A DNA stretch of 64,000 nucleotides from Roseateles saccharophilus. GTDB lineage: Bacteria > Pseudomonadota > Gammaproteobacteria > Burkholderiales > Burkholderiaceae_C. Below the pieces are notes generated by a model. That model did no database searches and had not been told where the DNA came from. It worked only from the letters and a program-made list of their open reading frames with translations. This document shows, piece after piece, positions 34,409 to 44,822 of the stretch. The translations under genes were made by a program, and so were the position numbers. Position 1 is the first letter of the stretch; each line of letters opens with the position of its first letter. The stretch spans positions 1-64,000 of the forward strand of contig NZ_SMBU01000029.1 in the NCBI RefSeq assembly GCF_004342485.1. The letters are read 5' to 3'.

Positions 34409-34640
34409 GGAAGCGCCATCGTCGGGCCGTCTATACGAAGAAGGGTGTCAAACGGTGTGTCATACGACCGCTTCCTATGTGTTTTTCAGGAGCTTGCAAG
34501 CTGGTTGATTCGTGTATGTTTAGCAACGTGGCGTTACCAGCTCGCGCCGGATTTCCGTTCGGCGTCAACGGCTTTGCTGCTAGCATTCAAGTAACTTATT
34601 AATAGTCCGATACGTTGCTCGCGTGTCGGGGACAAAGGGC

Positions 34641-35720
34641 ATGGGAATACTTGACGCACTTTTGGGTCGCAAGCACCCTCCCCTGATTGGCCTGGATATC
34701 AGTTCCTCCAGTGTCAAGCTGGTGGAACTGAGCCAGACCAACGGCGGCGAATTCGTCCTGGAGCGCTTTGCCAGCGAGCCCTTCGAGAAGGGTTGGATCG
34801 CCGACGGCCAGATCGAGAAATTCGACGAAGTGGCCGATGCCGTGCGCCGCGTCGTCGCGCGCAGCGGCTGCAAGACCCGCGATGCGGCCCTGGCCATGCC
34901 CCAGTCGGCCGTCATCACGAAGAAGATCATGCTGCCGGCGGGCCTGCGCGAGGAGGAGCTCGAACTGCAGGTCGAGGCCGAGGCCAATCAATACATCCCG
35001 TTCTCGCTGGACGAGGTCAGCCTGGATTTCTGCGTCATCGGCCCGAGTCCGACATCGGTGGGCGACGTCGAGGTGCTGATCGCCGCGTCGCGCAAGGACC
35101 GCGTGCAGGACCGCCAGGGCCTGGCGGAGGCGGCCGGCCTGCGCCCCGTCGTGCTGGACATTGAGTCGCACGCCTCCCGCATGGCCATGGGCCGGCTCGT
35201 CGCGGCCCTGCCCAACGAGGGCAAGGACGCGCTGGTTGCGCTGTTCGAGATCGGTGCCGACACCACCAGCCTCAAGGTGCTGCGCGATGAGGAACTGCTC
35301 TACGACCGCGACCAGTCCTTCGGCGGCTCGCAGCTGACCAGCCTGATCTCGCGCCAGTACGGCTTCTCCTTCGAGGAAGCGGAGCAGAAGAAGCTGGCCG
35401 GCGATCTTCCCGAAGACTACGACGCCAGCGTGCTGAACCCCTTCGTCGACAGCCTGTCCCAGGAGATCGGCCGGGCGCTGCAGTATTTCTTCACCAGCAC
35501 GCCCCATCACAAGGTGCATTACGTGATGCTGGCCGGTGGTACGGCCACGCTGCCGGGGCTGAAGGAGCGCGTGACCGACCTGACCGGCTTCGCCTGCATG
35601 GTGGTCAATCCCTTCGAGAACATGGCCCTGGGCGCCGCAGTGCGGGAGTCCAAGCTGCGGCGCGAGGCGCCGTCCTATCTGACGGCCTGCGGCCTCGCGA
35701 TGCGGAGGTTCTTCCAGTGA
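34641..35720 (+). CDS. pilM: Type IV pilus assembly ATPase-like protein PilM
   Basis: A 359-residue actin-like cytoplasmic protein. It has the FtsA-like nucleotide-binding motif GLDISSSSVKLVEL, ADTTSLKVL in the second half and GGTATLPGLKE near the end. It binds the PilN N-terminus and couples it to the pilus motor. ATG 34641 fits PilM starts; GTG 34623 would add six residues. It heads the pilMNOPQ operon. Confidence 0.95.
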   Translation: MGILDALLGRKHPPLIGLDISSSSVKLVELSQTNGGEFVLERFASEPFEKGWIADGQIEKFDEVADAVRRVVARSGCKTRDAALAMPQSAVITKKIMLPAGLREEELELQVEAEANQYIPFSLDEVSLDFCVIGPSPTSVGDVEVLIAASRKDRVQDRQGLAEAAGLRPVVLDIESHASRMAMGRLVAALPNEGKDALVALFEIGADTTSLKVLRDEELLYDRDQSFGGSQLTSLISRQYGFSFEEAEQKKLAGDLPEDYDASVLNPFVDSLSQEIGRALQYFFTSTPHHKVHYVMLAGGTATLPGLKERVTDLTGFACMVVNPFENMALGAAVRESKLRREAPSYLTACGLAMRRFFQ

Positions 35721-36328
35721 TCCTGATCAACCTGCTGCCTTACCGCGAAGAGCGGCGTAAGCGGCGTAAGACAGCCTTTTTCGCCGGCCTCGGGCTGGCT
35801 GGCCTGGTCGGTGCCGGTTTTGTCGTCGCGGCCTATCTGTTGCTGGAATTCCTGACGCAGGAGCAGCAGGCGCGCAACCAGTACATCCAGAGCGCGGTCG
35901 CGCAACTGGAGGCACAGATCAAGGACATCGCCAACCTGAAGGCCGAGATCGAGTCGCTGAAGTCGCGCCAGAAGGCGGTGGAGGACTTGCAGACGGACCG
36001 CAACACGCCGGTGCAGTTGCTCAACGACCTGGCCCGGCTCGCGCCGGAAGGCATTTACCTGACGGCCATCCGCCAGGACAACAAGCTTGTCACGGTCAGC
36101 GGCCTCGCGCAGACGAACGAGCGTGTGTCCGAGTTCCTGCGCAACGTGTCGCGCAACTCCGAATGGCTGGAGAAGCCGGATCTCATCGAGGTCAAGCTCG
36201 CCACCGTCAGCACCAACACGCGGGACCAGCGCCGTCTGCTGGATTTCTCGATGAAGGTTTCGATCAAGGTGCCGCCGACCGAGGCGACGCCAGGCATGCC
36301 GGCAGCTTCCGGCCCGAAGAAGACCTGA
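35717..36328 (+). CDS. pilN: Type IV pilus assembly protein PilN
   Basis: A 203-residue bitopic protein. It begins with the PilM-binding INLLPYREERRKRRK motif, followed by one membrane helix (about 23-45) and a coiled coil (LEAQIKDIANLKAEIESLKS). A periplasmic fimbrial-assembly domain follows. It starts at GTG overlapping the pilM stop. It forms the inner-membrane alignment complex with PilO. Confidence 0.95.
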   Translation: MILINLLPYREERRKRRKTAFFAGLGLAGLVGAGFVVAAYLLLEFLTQEQQARNQYIQSAVAQLEAQIKDIANLKAEIESLKSRQKAVEDLQTDRNTPVQLLNDLARLAPEGIYLTAIRQDNKLVTVSGLAQTNERVSEFLRNVSRNSEWLEKPDLIEVKLATVSTNTRDQRRLLDFSMKVSIKVPPTEATPGMPAASGPKKT

Positions 36329-36334
36329 TCGACC

Positions 36335-37021
36335 ATGGCCATCACCACGCCCAAGATCAACCTGAACGCCTGGTTCGCGGAAGTCGCCAGCCAGTTCCAG
36401 GGGCTGAACCCCAAGGAACCGGGCCAGTGGCCTCTTGCCCCCAAGCTCGCGGCCTCGCTGGCCGTCATGGCCGCCGTTGCCGCCGCCGGCTATGTGTTTG
36501 TGCTGTCCGATGTGCAGGCGGGCCTGGATGCCGAGGTGGCCCGCGAACCCCAGTTGCGACAGGACTACAAGAGCAAGCTGGCCCAGGCCGTCAACCTTCC
36601 CGAGCTGCGCAAGCAGAAGAGCCAGGTCGAGGAATACGTGACCCAGCTCGAGAAGCAGCTGCCGGGCAAGGCCGAGATCGATTCGCTGCTGTCCGACATC
36701 AGCAGTGCTGGTGTCGGGCGTGGCCTGCAGTTCGAGCTGTTCCGTCCGGGCCAGGTGCTTGTCAAGGACTACTATGCCGAGCTGCCGATCGCGGTCAAGG
36801 TGTCGGGCCGTTATCACGACATCGGCGCCTTCGCAGCGGACGTGGCCAACCTGTCGCGCATCGTGACGCTGCACAACCTCGTCGTCGTGGCACCCGCAAG
36901 TCGTGATTCGACAGGTTCGCTCAGCATGGAGGCCACCGCGCGCACCTATCGCTATCTCGATGCGTCGGAAGTCGCCGAGCAGAGGAAGGCCAATGCCAAG
37001 GCGGCTGGAGGCAAGAAATGA
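36335..37021 (+). CDS. pilO: Type IV pilus assembly protein PilO
   Basis: A 228-residue bitopic protein with a cytoplasmic N-terminus, one helix (about 38-60, ASLAVMAAVAAAGYVFVL), a coiled coil and a ferredoxin-like periplasmic domain (LPIAVKVSGRYHDIGAFAADV). It dimerises with PilN. It starts 6 bases after pilN and overlaps pilP by 4. Confidence 0.95.
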   Translation: MAITTPKINLNAWFAEVASQFQGLNPKEPGQWPLAPKLAASLAVMAAVAAAGYVFVLSDVQAGLDAEVAREPQLRQDYKSKLAQAVNLPELRKQKSQVEEYVTQLEKQLPGKAEIDSLLSDISSAGVGRGLQFELFRPGQVLVKDYYAELPIAVKVSGRYHDIGAFAADVANLSRIVTLHNLVVVAPASRDSTGSLSMEATARTYRYLDASEVAEQRKANAKAAGGKK

Positions 37022-37539
37022 GGCGCCTGCTGATTCCCCTCACGGTGCTGATGCTGGTCGGCTGCGGCAGCGACATCGAGGAGCTGCGCCAGTGGATGGA
37101 CCAGCAGCGCAAGGAAGCGAAACCCAGCGTCACGCCTCTTCTGCCGCCCAAGAAGTTCCTGCCTCAGCCCTATGAGGCGGGTGCGGGCGTCGACCCTTTC
37201 AGCGCGCAGAAGCTCAGCGTGGCGATCAAGCAGGAAGCGGCGCAGCCGAACTCGCTGCTGACTGCCGAGATCAACCGCCGCAAGGAACCGCTAGAGGCCT
37301 ATCCGCTGGACAACATGAGCATGGTCGGCAGCCTCACGCGCGACAAGCAGCGCTACGCGCTGCTGCGCGTCGACAGCCTGCTCTATCAGGTCAAGGCCGG
37401 GGACTATCTCGGCCAGAACTTCGGCCGCATCACCAAGATCAGCGAGACCGATATCACGTTGCGAGAAGTCGTCCAGGACGCTGCGGGCGAGTGGATCGAG
37501 CGTACCAGTACCCTCCAGTTACAGGAGAAGGGACGATGA
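37018..37539 (+). CDS. pilP: Type IV pilus lipoprotein PilP
   Basis: A 173-residue lipoprotein with lipobox LVGC (Cys16), a flexible linker, and a C-terminal beta-sandwich with EPLEAYPLDNMSMVGSL and YQVKAGDYLGQNFGRI, as in PilP. It links PilN/PilO to the secretin PilQ. It overlaps pilO and pilQ by 4 bases each. Confidence 0.95.
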   Translation: MRRLLIPLTVLMLVGCGSDIEELRQWMDQQRKEAKPSVTPLLPPKKFLPQPYEAGAGVDPFSAQKLSVAIKQEAAQPNSLLTAEINRRKEPLEAYPLDNMSMVGSLTRDKQRYALLRVDSLLYQVKAGDYLGQNFGRITKISETDITLREVVQDAAGEWIERTSTLQLQEKGR

Positions 37540-39710
37540 AGACATTGCAGGAGAACAAGTCGATGGGTCGTGGCTGGTTGCTGGGATTCACCCTCGCTCT
37601 GTTGGGCGCGCCTGCGGCCTGGGCCGCCCCCCAGATCCAGGCGATCAACATGAGCCAGCAGGCGGGCGTGGACGTCGTCCGGATCGAGTTGAGCGAGCCG
37701 CTCGCGGCCGTGCCTACGGGGTTCACGATCCAGTCGCCACCGCGCGTCGCGATCGATCTTCCGGGCGTCGGCAATGCGATGGGACACAACGCGATCGAGC
37801 TCAACCAGGGCAATCTGCGCTCGGCCAACGTCGCCCAGGCCGGGGATCGTGCGCGTGTCGTGCTCAACCTGCGTCAGGCCTCGAACTACCAGGCCAGGCT
37901 GGACGGCAACGCGCTGGTGATTTCGCTGGGCTCCGGTGGGGCACAGCAAGCGCAGCAGGCGCCCGGCGAGCCGGTGCATTTCGCCCAGAGCCTGAACGCC
38001 GCACCCCAGGCATTGCGCGATATCGACTTCCGTCGTGGCGCAGAGGGCACGGGCCGCGTCATCGTCAACCTGCCGAGCAACCAGGTCGGGGTCGATATCC
38101 AGCAGCAGGGCCAGAGCCTGGTCGTGGAATTCCTGCGTTCCAGCCTGCCCGAGAATCTGCGCCGCAAGATCGACGTGACGGACTTCGGCACGCCGGTGCA
38201 GATGATCACGACGACCCAGACCGGCGACCGCGTGCGCATGGTCGTCGAGCCCAAGGGCAACTGGGAGCACAGCGCCTACCAGAGCGACAACCAGTTCGTC
38301 TTGGAGGTTCGGCCGCAGAAGGTCGACCCCAACAAGCTGACGCAGGGGCCAGGCTTCGCGGGCGACAAGCTGTCGCTGAACTTCCAGAACATCGAAGTCC
38401 GCGCGCTGCTGCAGGTCATTGCCGACTTCACCAACTTCAACGTCGTCACCAGCGACACCGTGACCGGCAGTGTCACGCTGCGCCTGAAGGACGTGCCATG
38501 GGACCAAGCCCTGGACATCATCATGCAGGCCAAGGGCCTGGGCCTGAGAAAGTCCGGCAATGTGCTGTGGATCGCGCCCAAGGACGAGTTGGCCGCCAAG
38601 GAGAAGCTGGACCTCGAATCCAAGGCGGCGATTGCTCAGCTCGAGCCTGTACGCAGCCAGGCCTTCCAGCTGAATTACGTCAAGGCTGAAGAGATCGCCA
38701 AGAGCCTGAATGGCCAGGCTACTGGCACCAGTGCTTCATCAAGCTCCAGTTCCAGTTCCGGCACGAAGATACTGTCTGCGCGTGGCAGCGTGTTCTTCGA
38801 ACCTCGCACCAACCAGCTCTTCGTGTCGGACATCCCGAGCAAGCTCGAGGAGATCCAGGCCATGATCGCCAAGATCGACGTGCCGGTGCGCCAGGTGCTG
38901 ATCGAGGCGCGCATCGTCGAGGCCAATGACAAGTTCGGCCGCTCTCTAGGCGTCAAGCTCGGAGCCAACGATCTGCGCGGCCAGCAGGGAGGCATCCCTG
39001 GCTACAGCGTCGGCGGTGGCAACTATGTGACCATCGGCGGCAACTACAACGGCGTCGGCTCGCAGACCAACCAGGGCGTGACGGCCAACTACAACAATAC
39101 GCAGTTCATCAACCTGCCCGCCAACGTGTCTTCCGACAGTTTCAGTGGTGGCACGGCGGCTCAGATTGCACTTTCGTTGTTCAGTGCAACGGCCAACCGC
39201 TTCCTGAACCTGGAATTGTCTGCGCTCGAATCCGACGGCAAGGGCAAGGTCGTGTCGAGTCCGCGCATCATCACGGCGGACCAGGTCAAGGCCGTCATCG
39301 AGCAGGGCGAGGAACTGCCCTACCAGGTCGCCACCGCCAGTGGCGCGACTTCCATCGCCTTCCGCAAGGCCAACCTCAAGCTCGAGGTCACGCCGCAGAT
39401 CACGCCGGAGGGCAGCGTCATCCTGAACGTCGACGTCAACAAGGACAGTCGCGGCACGCTGACGCCCCAGGGCTATGCCATCAACACCAAGCATGCGCAG
39501 ACCCAGGTGCTGGTCGAGAACGGCGGCACAGTCGTCATCGGTGGCATCTATACCCAGGACGAGGGTGAGACGGTGAACAAGGTGCCGCTGCTCGGGGACG
39601 TGCCGCTGCTGGGCAACTTGTTCAAGAACAAGGTCCGCACGTCCAGCAAGACCGAATTGCTGATCTTCCTGACGCCCAAGGTCGTCAGCGAGCGTACCGC
39701 GGTGCGTTGA
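37536..39710 (+). CDS. pilQ: Type IV pilus secretin PilQ
   Basis: A 724-residue outer-membrane secretin. A signal peptide ends AWA. Two AMIN domains bind peptidoglycan (to about residue 270), an STN domain contains VRALLQVIADFTNFNVV, and N-domains and a secretin core end with VPLLGDVPLLGNLFKN. A Ser run of about ten residues interrupts an N-domain loop near 395-415. ATG 37536, with GGAGAAGGG upstream, overlaps the pilP stop. Confidence 0.96.
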   Translation: MKTLQENKSMGRGWLLGFTLALLGAPAAWAAPQIQAINMSQQAGVDVVRIELSEPLAAVPTGFTIQSPPRVAIDLPGVGNAMGHNAIELNQGNLRSANVAQAGDRARVVLNLRQASNYQARLDGNALVISLGSGGAQQAQQAPGEPVHFAQSLNAAPQALRDIDFRRGAEGTGRVIVNLPSNQVGVDIQQQGQSLVVEFLRSSLPENLRRKIDVTDFGTPVQMITTTQTGDRVRMVVEPKGNWEHSAYQSDNQFVLEVRPQKVDPNKLTQGPGFAGDKLSLNFQNIEVRALLQVIADFTNFNVVTSDTVTGSVTLRLKDVPWDQALDIIMQAKGLGLRKSGNVLWIAPKDELAAKEKLDLESKAAIAQLEPVRSQAFQLNYVKAEEIAKSLNGQATGTSASSSSSSSSGTKILSARGSVFFEPRTNQLFVSDIPSKLEEIQAMIAKIDVPVRQVLIEARIVEANDKFGRSLGVKLGANDLRGQQGGIPGYSVGGGNYVTIGGNYNGVGSQTNQGVTANYNNTQFINLPANVSSDSFSGGTAAQIALSLFSATANRFLNLELSALESDGKGKVVSSPRIITADQVKAVIEQGEELPYQVATASGATSIAFRKANLKLEVTPQITPEGSVILNVDVNKDSRGTLTPQGYAINTKHAQTQVLVENGGTVVIGGIYTQDEGETVNKVPLLGDVPLLGNLFKNKVRTSSKTELLIFLTPKVVSERTAVR

Positions 39711-39766
39711 GAGCAATCTTTAAATTGACGTGTGCCGGTGCCCACGGTTGGCGACGCACGGGAGCG

Positions 39767-41905
39767 ATGGAAATGACGAAGTTTGATGTTTGGAGCTGGC
39801 GCACCGGGCGTGTGCTTTTGGCGGGCGCGTTCGCACTTGCCCTCGCCGCCTGCGGTGGTGGTGGCGGTAGTGCGGGCACGCCGACGATCGGGCCGGGCAG
39901 TGGTGCGTCCAGCCCATCGAGTGCCGCCAGCGCTGTTGCGGCCGATCTGGTTGTCGTGCTGAACAAGGCGACGATGACCAACTCCGGTACCGATTCGATC
40001 ACCGCCACGGTGACGTCCATTGACTCCAACCGGGCGGCAGTCGGTGGTGTCCCGGTCAATTTCAGCGTCGACTCCAACGCAGTGGTGACGCCGAGTGGAA
40101 CCGCCACCGATACCAGCTCCGGCACCTTGACCGCGAAGATCACTCAAGGTTCGGACACTACGGTGCGGCAGGTGAACCTGACCGTGAAATCGGGAGCGGT
40201 TTCGCGAGTGGTGGCCTTCAACGTTGTTCAGACCTCGTCGTCGACGAATCCCCAGGCGAGTGATCTCAACCTGGCGCTGAGTGCCACGAGCATCGATGAC
40301 TCCGGCAGCAAGACCGTTGTCGCGACCGCGACGGCCGTGGATGCGAATCGCAACGCCTTGTCCGGCATCCCTGTGCAGCTGGCGGTGTCCGACAGCAGTG
40401 CTTCCATCGTCGTGCCCTCGACTCAGACCAATGCAGGCGGCCAGGTGAGCGGCACCGTCAGCATCGGCCAGGATCGAACCAACCGCACGATCACGGTGAC
40501 CGCAACCAGCGGCACCCTCGTCCGCACGGCGGCCTTCCAGGTCACCGGTGCGAAATTCACGCGGGCAACCCCATTGCCCGCGGTCGTTTCGACAGGAGCG
40601 GCGGCTACCGTTGCCTACACGCTGTCGGACACCAACAGCAACCCGCTTGCGGGCGTGCCCATCAGCGTCTCCGGCGCCGGGATCAGCGGCCAGTCAGGCA
40701 AGACCGATCTGAACGGTGGCTATATCTTCAGTTACACGGCGCCAAATACACCGGGCGCGAGTCTCGCGATCACCGCCCAGGCGGGAGGGGCTGACCCCTC
40801 CGTCGTGACTGTGACCATCCCGGGCGGAACGACGACATTGCCGGCCGCAACGACGCCGGTTTCCACGACGCTGAACCTCTCCTCGAACGTGGTGTCGGTG
40901 AACAGCGGCCAAAGTAACAACCAGGTGGCCATCAACGCGTTTTTCCGGGATGGCAGCAACGCGCCTATCCCCAATGTGCGCGTGCTGTTCGGCGTGAACG
41001 GCGACAACCAGACCGGCACGATCGGCTCCGGGAACACCACGGTGCTGTCGGACGCTTCCGGTACGGCATCGGGCACCTACGCGCCGGGTTCCGTCAGCAG
41101 CCCCACCAACGGTGTCGCGATACTCGCCTGCTGGAAGACGACCGATTTCGCCTCCGGGGACAAGGCTTCCAACTGTGCTGCAGCGGGTGGCCAGTTGCTG
41201 ACGACGAATCTGACCATCGTCTCCAACCCGGTCTCGATCTCCATCGGCACGGATAACACCATCTCGTTAGGTGCTTCGTCGCTGACCTATGTGAAGAAAT
41301 ACGTGGTTCTCGTCGTGGACTCTGCCGGCAATCCCAAGGCCGGTGTCCAGGTCACCCCGTCCGTGGATCTGGGCGGTTTTGGCAAGGGCTACTGGAAGTA
41401 CAACCTTGCCACTCAGGTCTGGGAACGGTCGCCCGACTTCGGTGCGCTTGGCTTGTTGGCCGCCACCTGTCCCAACGAGGACTTGAATCGAAATGGCGTC
41501 ATCGACGCGGGTGAAGACGTCAACGGTAATCAGCAGCTTGATCCTCGCAAGTCCGATGTGTCGGTGACATTGGTCGGGTCAACCACGACCGATGCCAACG
41601 GCGTCGCGGTGCTTCAACTCGAGTACCCGCAGAACATGGCAAGCTGGGTCAAGTACAAGATCACGGTGACGGCTGCAGGCGTGTTGAGCCCACCCGCGTA
41701 TTTCCCTCAGGGACAGCCGGTGAGCCTGCCGTCGCAGTCGCTGGCTACGCTGCTGGGCAGCGGCGTGTCGGCGCCGGTCGAGAATTATCTGTATACCTAC
41801 GACTGGTTGCCGGTCCGCGCTTCCGACCTTGGCTCGGCCACGGTACCGCCGGCGTTTGTACACAGCCCGTATGGCGTCGCAGCCGACTGCACCAGCACCA
41901 GGTAA
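39767..41905 (+). CDS. Ig-repeat (Big_1-like) lipoprotein with EF-hand-like site
   Basis: A 712-residue protein. A lipobox (LALAAC, Cys29) is followed by a Gly-rich linker and at least three to four bacterial Ig-like domains. Each holds the invasin/intimin pattern (ADLVVVLNKATMTNSGTDSITATV; LALSATSIDDSGSKTVVATAT). Near the C-terminus DLNRNGVIDAGE (572-583) and DVNGNQQLDPRK form two EF-hand-like calcium loops. ATG 39767 has a GGGAG site. Such proteins are often surface adhesins; its place after pilQ suggests a pilus or surface role, which is inference. Confidence 0.82.
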   Translation: MEMTKFDVWSWRTGRVLLAGAFALALAACGGGGGSAGTPTIGPGSGASSPSSAASAVAADLVVVLNKATMTNSGTDSITATVTSIDSNRAAVGGVPVNFSVDSNAVVTPSGTATDTSSGTLTAKITQGSDTTVRQVNLTVKSGAVSRVVAFNVVQTSSSTNPQASDLNLALSATSIDDSGSKTVVATATAVDANRNALSGIPVQLAVSDSSASIVVPSTQTNAGGQVSGTVSIGQDRTNRTITVTATSGTLVRTAAFQVTGAKFTRATPLPAVVSTGAAATVAYTLSDTNSNPLAGVPISVSGAGISGQSGKTDLNGGYIFSYTAPNTPGASLAITAQAGGADPSVVTVTIPGGTTTLPAATTPVSTTLNLSSNVVSVNSGQSNNQVAINAFFRDGSNAPIPNVRVLFGVNGDNQTGTIGSGNTTVLSDASGTASGTYAPGSVSSPTNGVAILACWKTTDFASGDKASNCAAAGGQLLTTNLTIVSNPVSISIGTDNTISLGASSLTYVKKYVVLVVDSAGNPKAGVQVTPSVDLGGFGKGYWKYNLATQVWERSPDFGALGLLAATCPNEDLNRNGVIDAGEDVNGNQQLDPRKSDVSVTLVGSTTTDANGVAVLQLEYPQNMASWVKYKITVTAAGVLSPPAYFPQGQPVSLPSQSLATLLGSGVSAPVENYLYTYDWLPVRASDLGSATVPPAFVHSPYGVAADCTSTR

Positions 41906-42464
41906 TGTGATTGCCCTGGTCGGCATGCCGGGTGGTGGCAAGTCCACCGTCGGCCGACAACTGGCACGCCAGATCGGCGTGCCTTTTGTCGATTCGGACC
42001 ATGAGATCGAGCAGCGCGTCGGCGGTAGCGTCCGGCAGTTCTTCGAGCGGCACGGTGAGGAAGCCTTCCGCGACGTCGAGTCCGAGGTCATCGCCGAGTT
42101 GCTGAAACGACCGGGCGACTGCGTGCTCGCCACGGGCGGCGGCGCGGTGCTGAGGGAGCGCAACCGCGAGTTGCTGCATGCCGGTGCGACCGTGCTCTAT
42201 CTGCGCTCGACGCCCGAGGATCTGTTCCGGCGCTTGCGGCATGACTCGACCCGGCCGCTGCTGCAGGTGGCAGACCCGCTGGCTAGGCTGCGCGAGCTGC
42301 ATCACCAGCGCGACCCGCTCTACCGGCGCTGCGCCCACTATGTGCTCGAGAGCGCCAGGCCCTCGGTGCATGCCCTGGTCAACATGGCGCTGATGCAGCT
42401 CGAATTGGCCGGGCTGCTGGATCCGACGCGGGTTGCGGCGACCGTCGGTGCCGAGCCAGTCTGA
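41871..42464 (+). CDS. aroK: Shikimate kinase
   Basis: A 197-residue kinase with P-loop GMPGGGKST (18-26), DSDHEIEQRVGGSV for shikimate binding, and ATGGGAVLRERN. It makes shikimate 3-phosphate in the chorismate pathway. From ATG 41871 it overlaps the preceding lipoprotein gene by 35 bases; GTG 41907, just past that stop, would lose 12 residues. It pairs with aroB downstream. Confidence 0.95.
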   Translation: MASQPTAPAPGNVIALVGMPGGGKSTVGRQLARQIGVPFVDSDHEIEQRVGGSVRQFFERHGEEAFRDVESEVIAELLKRPGDCVLATGGGAVLRERNRELLHAGATVLYLRSTPEDLFRRLRHDSTRPLLQVADPLARLRELHHQRDPLYRRCAHYVLESARPSVHALVNMALMQLELAGLLDPTRVAATVGAEPV

Positions 42465-42525
42465 CACTGCCCGGTCGATGGCAGCTTGACGGCAGACGAA
42501 GGGGGCGGCTCTTACACTTGGCCGC

Positions 42526-43620
42526 ATGGCCGCTACCGACACCGTCCGCATCCTCCTGCCCGATAACCGCAACTACGAGATCCGCATCGGCTCAGGACTG
42601 CTGGACGCGGCATCGAGTTGGCAGGGGCTGCCCAAGGCGGGGGCGGCGGTCATCGTCAGCAACGAGACCGTTGCGCCCCTGTACGCCGAGCGCCTGAAGA
42701 GCCAGCTGCGCGCGGTCTACCCGCGTGTGGATCTAGTCGTCCTGCCCGACGGCGAGCAGCACAAGGACTGGGCCAGCCTGAACCGGATCTGCGATCACCT
42801 GCTTGGCGAGGCGCTGGACCGCCGGACCGTGCTGTTTGCGCTCGGTGGCGGCGTCATCGGCGACATGACGGGGTTCGCCGCGGCCATCTACATGCGCGGC
42901 GTGCCTTTCGTGCAGGTGCCGACGACGCTGCTGGCCCAGGTGGATTCCTCCGTCGGCGGCAAGACCGCGATCAATCATCCGTTGGGCAAGAACATGCTCG
43001 GCGCCTTCTACCAGCCCGAGCGGGTCATCGCCGACCTCGACAGCCTGGACAGCCTGCCGGACCGTGAGCTGCGGGCTGGCCTCGCCGAAATCATCAAGTA
43101 CGGGCCCATCGCCGATGCCGGCTTCCTGTGCTGGATCGAGGACAACCTCGATGCCCTGCTTGCCCGTGACAAAGCGGTGCTGGGCTATGCCGTACGGCGC
43201 AGTTGCGAGATCAAGGCCGATGTCGTTGGCCAGGATGAGCGCGAGCAGGGCTTGAGGGCGATCCTGAACTTCGGTCACACCATCGGCCACGCCATCGAGG
43301 CCGGCCTGGGTTATGGCGCCTGGCTGCACGGCGAGGCGGTGGCTTGCGGCATGGTGCTGGCGGCCGACCTTTCGCAGCGCAAGGGCCTGATGCCGACCGC
43401 ATTTGTCGGGCGGCTGCGCGCACTGATCGAGCGCGCCGGCCTGCCGGTGCGCCCGCCCAAGCTCGGCGCAGAGCGCTATCTGCAGTTGATGCGCGTCGAC
43501 AAGAAGGCCGAGGCGGGTGCGATCCGTTTCGTCCTCATCGAGGAGCTTGGACGTGCGGGGCTGCATGCGGTGCCGGACGCCCTGATCGCCGAGACGCTGG
43601 CTGCGTACGGAGCGGCCTGA
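42526..43620 (+). CDS. aroB: 3-dehydroquinate synthase
   Basis: A 364-residue enzyme that closes DAHP to 3-dehydroquinate. It shows DGEQHKDW, the NAD-binding [34 protein letters not shown], and the metal ligands in the E...H...H segments ([28 protein letters not shown]-like). Its stop overlaps the dgt start. Confidence 0.96.
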   Translation: MAATDTVRILLPDNRNYEIRIGSGLLDAASSWQGLPKAGAAVIVSNETVAPLYAERLKSQLRAVYPRVDLVVLPDGEQHKDWASLNRICDHLLGEALDRRTVLFALGGGVIGDMTGFAAAIYMRGVPFVQVPTTLLAQVDSSVGGKTAINHPLGKNMLGAFYQPERVIADLDSLDSLPDRELRAGLAEIIKYGPIADAGFLCWIEDNLDALLARDKAVLGYAVRRSCEIKADVVGQDEREQGLRAILNFGHTIGHAIEAGLGYGAWLHGEAVACGMVLAADLSQRKGLMPTAFVGRLRALIERAGLPVRPPKLGAERYLQLMRVDKKAEAGAIRFVLIEELGRAGLHAVPDALIAETLAAYGAA

Positions 43621-44756
43621 TGCGCGGCACGCGCCTGGCATGCGCCGCCGACCCGGCGCGCAGCCGTGGTCGCCGTCTGCCCGAGCCGGCGGCACCGACA
43701 CGCAGCGTGTTTCAGCGCGACCGCGACCGCATCATCCACAGCACGGCCTTTCGCCGCCTGGTCTACAAGACCCAGGTCTTCCTGAATCATGAGGGCGATC
43801 TGTTTCGGACCCGCCTGACGCATTCGCTCGAGGTGGCACAGCTGGGACGCTCCATTGCACGCAGCCTGCGCCTGGAAGAAGACCTGGTCGAGGCTGTGGC
43901 ACTGGCCCACGACCTGGGCCACACGCCCTTTGGCCATGCGGGCCAGGACGTGCTGGACGACTGCATGCGGGCGCATGGGGGCTTCGAGCACAACCTGCAG
44001 TCGCTGCGCGTTGTTGACAGGCTCGAGCAGCGTTACCCGGATTTCGACGGACTCAACCTCTGCTTCGAGACGCGCGAGGGCATCCTCAAGCATTGCTCGC
44101 GGCGCCATGCCGAATTGATCGAGGCGGGCGAGCCGGGCGGCATCGCGACGCGCTTCCTGCACGGCGGTCAGCCCAGCCTGGAGGCGCAGCTCTGCAATCT
44201 CGCCGATGAGGTGGCCTACAACGCGCATGACGTCGATGACGGCGTGCGCTCGGGCCTCATCGCGCTGGAACAGCTGCTGGAGGTCGAACTGGTGCGTGAG
44301 CATTGGCGGTCGGCGCTGGACGCTCACCCGACGCTAACTGGCAAGCGCCTGTTGTTCGAGACCATCCGTCGGATGTTGTCGGCCCAGGTCTACGACATCA
44401 TCGATGCCACGGCGGTGGGGCTGGCGCAGGCCTCGCCCGCCGACGTCGACGCGGTGCGCCTCTGCGAAAAGCCATTGGTCCGCTTCAGCCCGGCTATGCG
44501 TGAGGCGAGCACTGCCTTGAAGCGTTTTCTTTTCGCCAACCTCTACCGCCATCCCCAGGTCCGGTCCACCCGGGCCAGGGCCGAGGAGGTGTTGCGCGAT
44601 CTTTTCAACGCCTACACAGCGGATGTGACGCAACTGCCGCCGGACTTCGCCGAGCGCCCGGACCGCGAACGCGCCTGTGCGGACTACATCGCCGGCATGA
44701 CGGACCGGTTTGCCATCCGCGAGCATCAAAGGTTGACGGGCAAGAGCTTGTTCTAA
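43620..44756 (+). CDS. dgt: dGTPase-like HD-domain triphosphohydrolase
   Basis: A 378-residue HD-domain protein of the short dGTPase-like type. The metal residues are H68 ([10 protein letters not shown]) and H97-D98 ([15 protein letters not shown]). [13 protein letters not shown] and the [16 protein letters not shown] block are also present. It likely hydrolyses dNTPs to nucleoside and triphosphate. The ATG overlaps the aroB stop. The last base of its stop touches the left inverted repeat of the RAYT element. Confidence 0.92.
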   Translation: MRGTRLACAADPARSRGRRLPEPAAPTRSVFQRDRDRIIHSTAFRRLVYKTQVFLNHEGDLFRTRLTHSLEVAQLGRSIARSLRLEEDLVEAVALAHDLGHTPFGHAGQDVLDDCMRAHGGFEHNLQSLRVVDRLEQRYPDFDGLNLCFETREGILKHCSRRHAELIEAGEPGGIATRFLHGGQPSLEAQLCNLADEVAYNAHDVDDGVRSGLIALEQLLEVELVREHWRSALDAHPTLTGKRLLFETIRRMLSAQVYDIIDATAVGLAQASPADVDAVRLCEKPLVRFSPAMREASTALKRFLFANLYRHPQVRSTRARAEEVLRDLFNAYTADVTQLPPDFAERPDRERACADYIAGMTDRFAIREHQRLTGKSLF

Positions 44757-44777
44757 AAATGGGGTCGGAGTCGATTA
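44756..44777 (+). repeat. Left terminal inverted repeat
   Basis: AAAATGGGGTCGGAGTC followed by GATTA; pairs with 45591-45612 with one mismatch. It begins on the last base of the dgt stop codon. Confidence 0.85.
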
Positions 44778-44822
44778 TGCTAGGAGCTTCGCTCCAGGCG
44801 CATCGTCGTCAAGGATCTCTTC

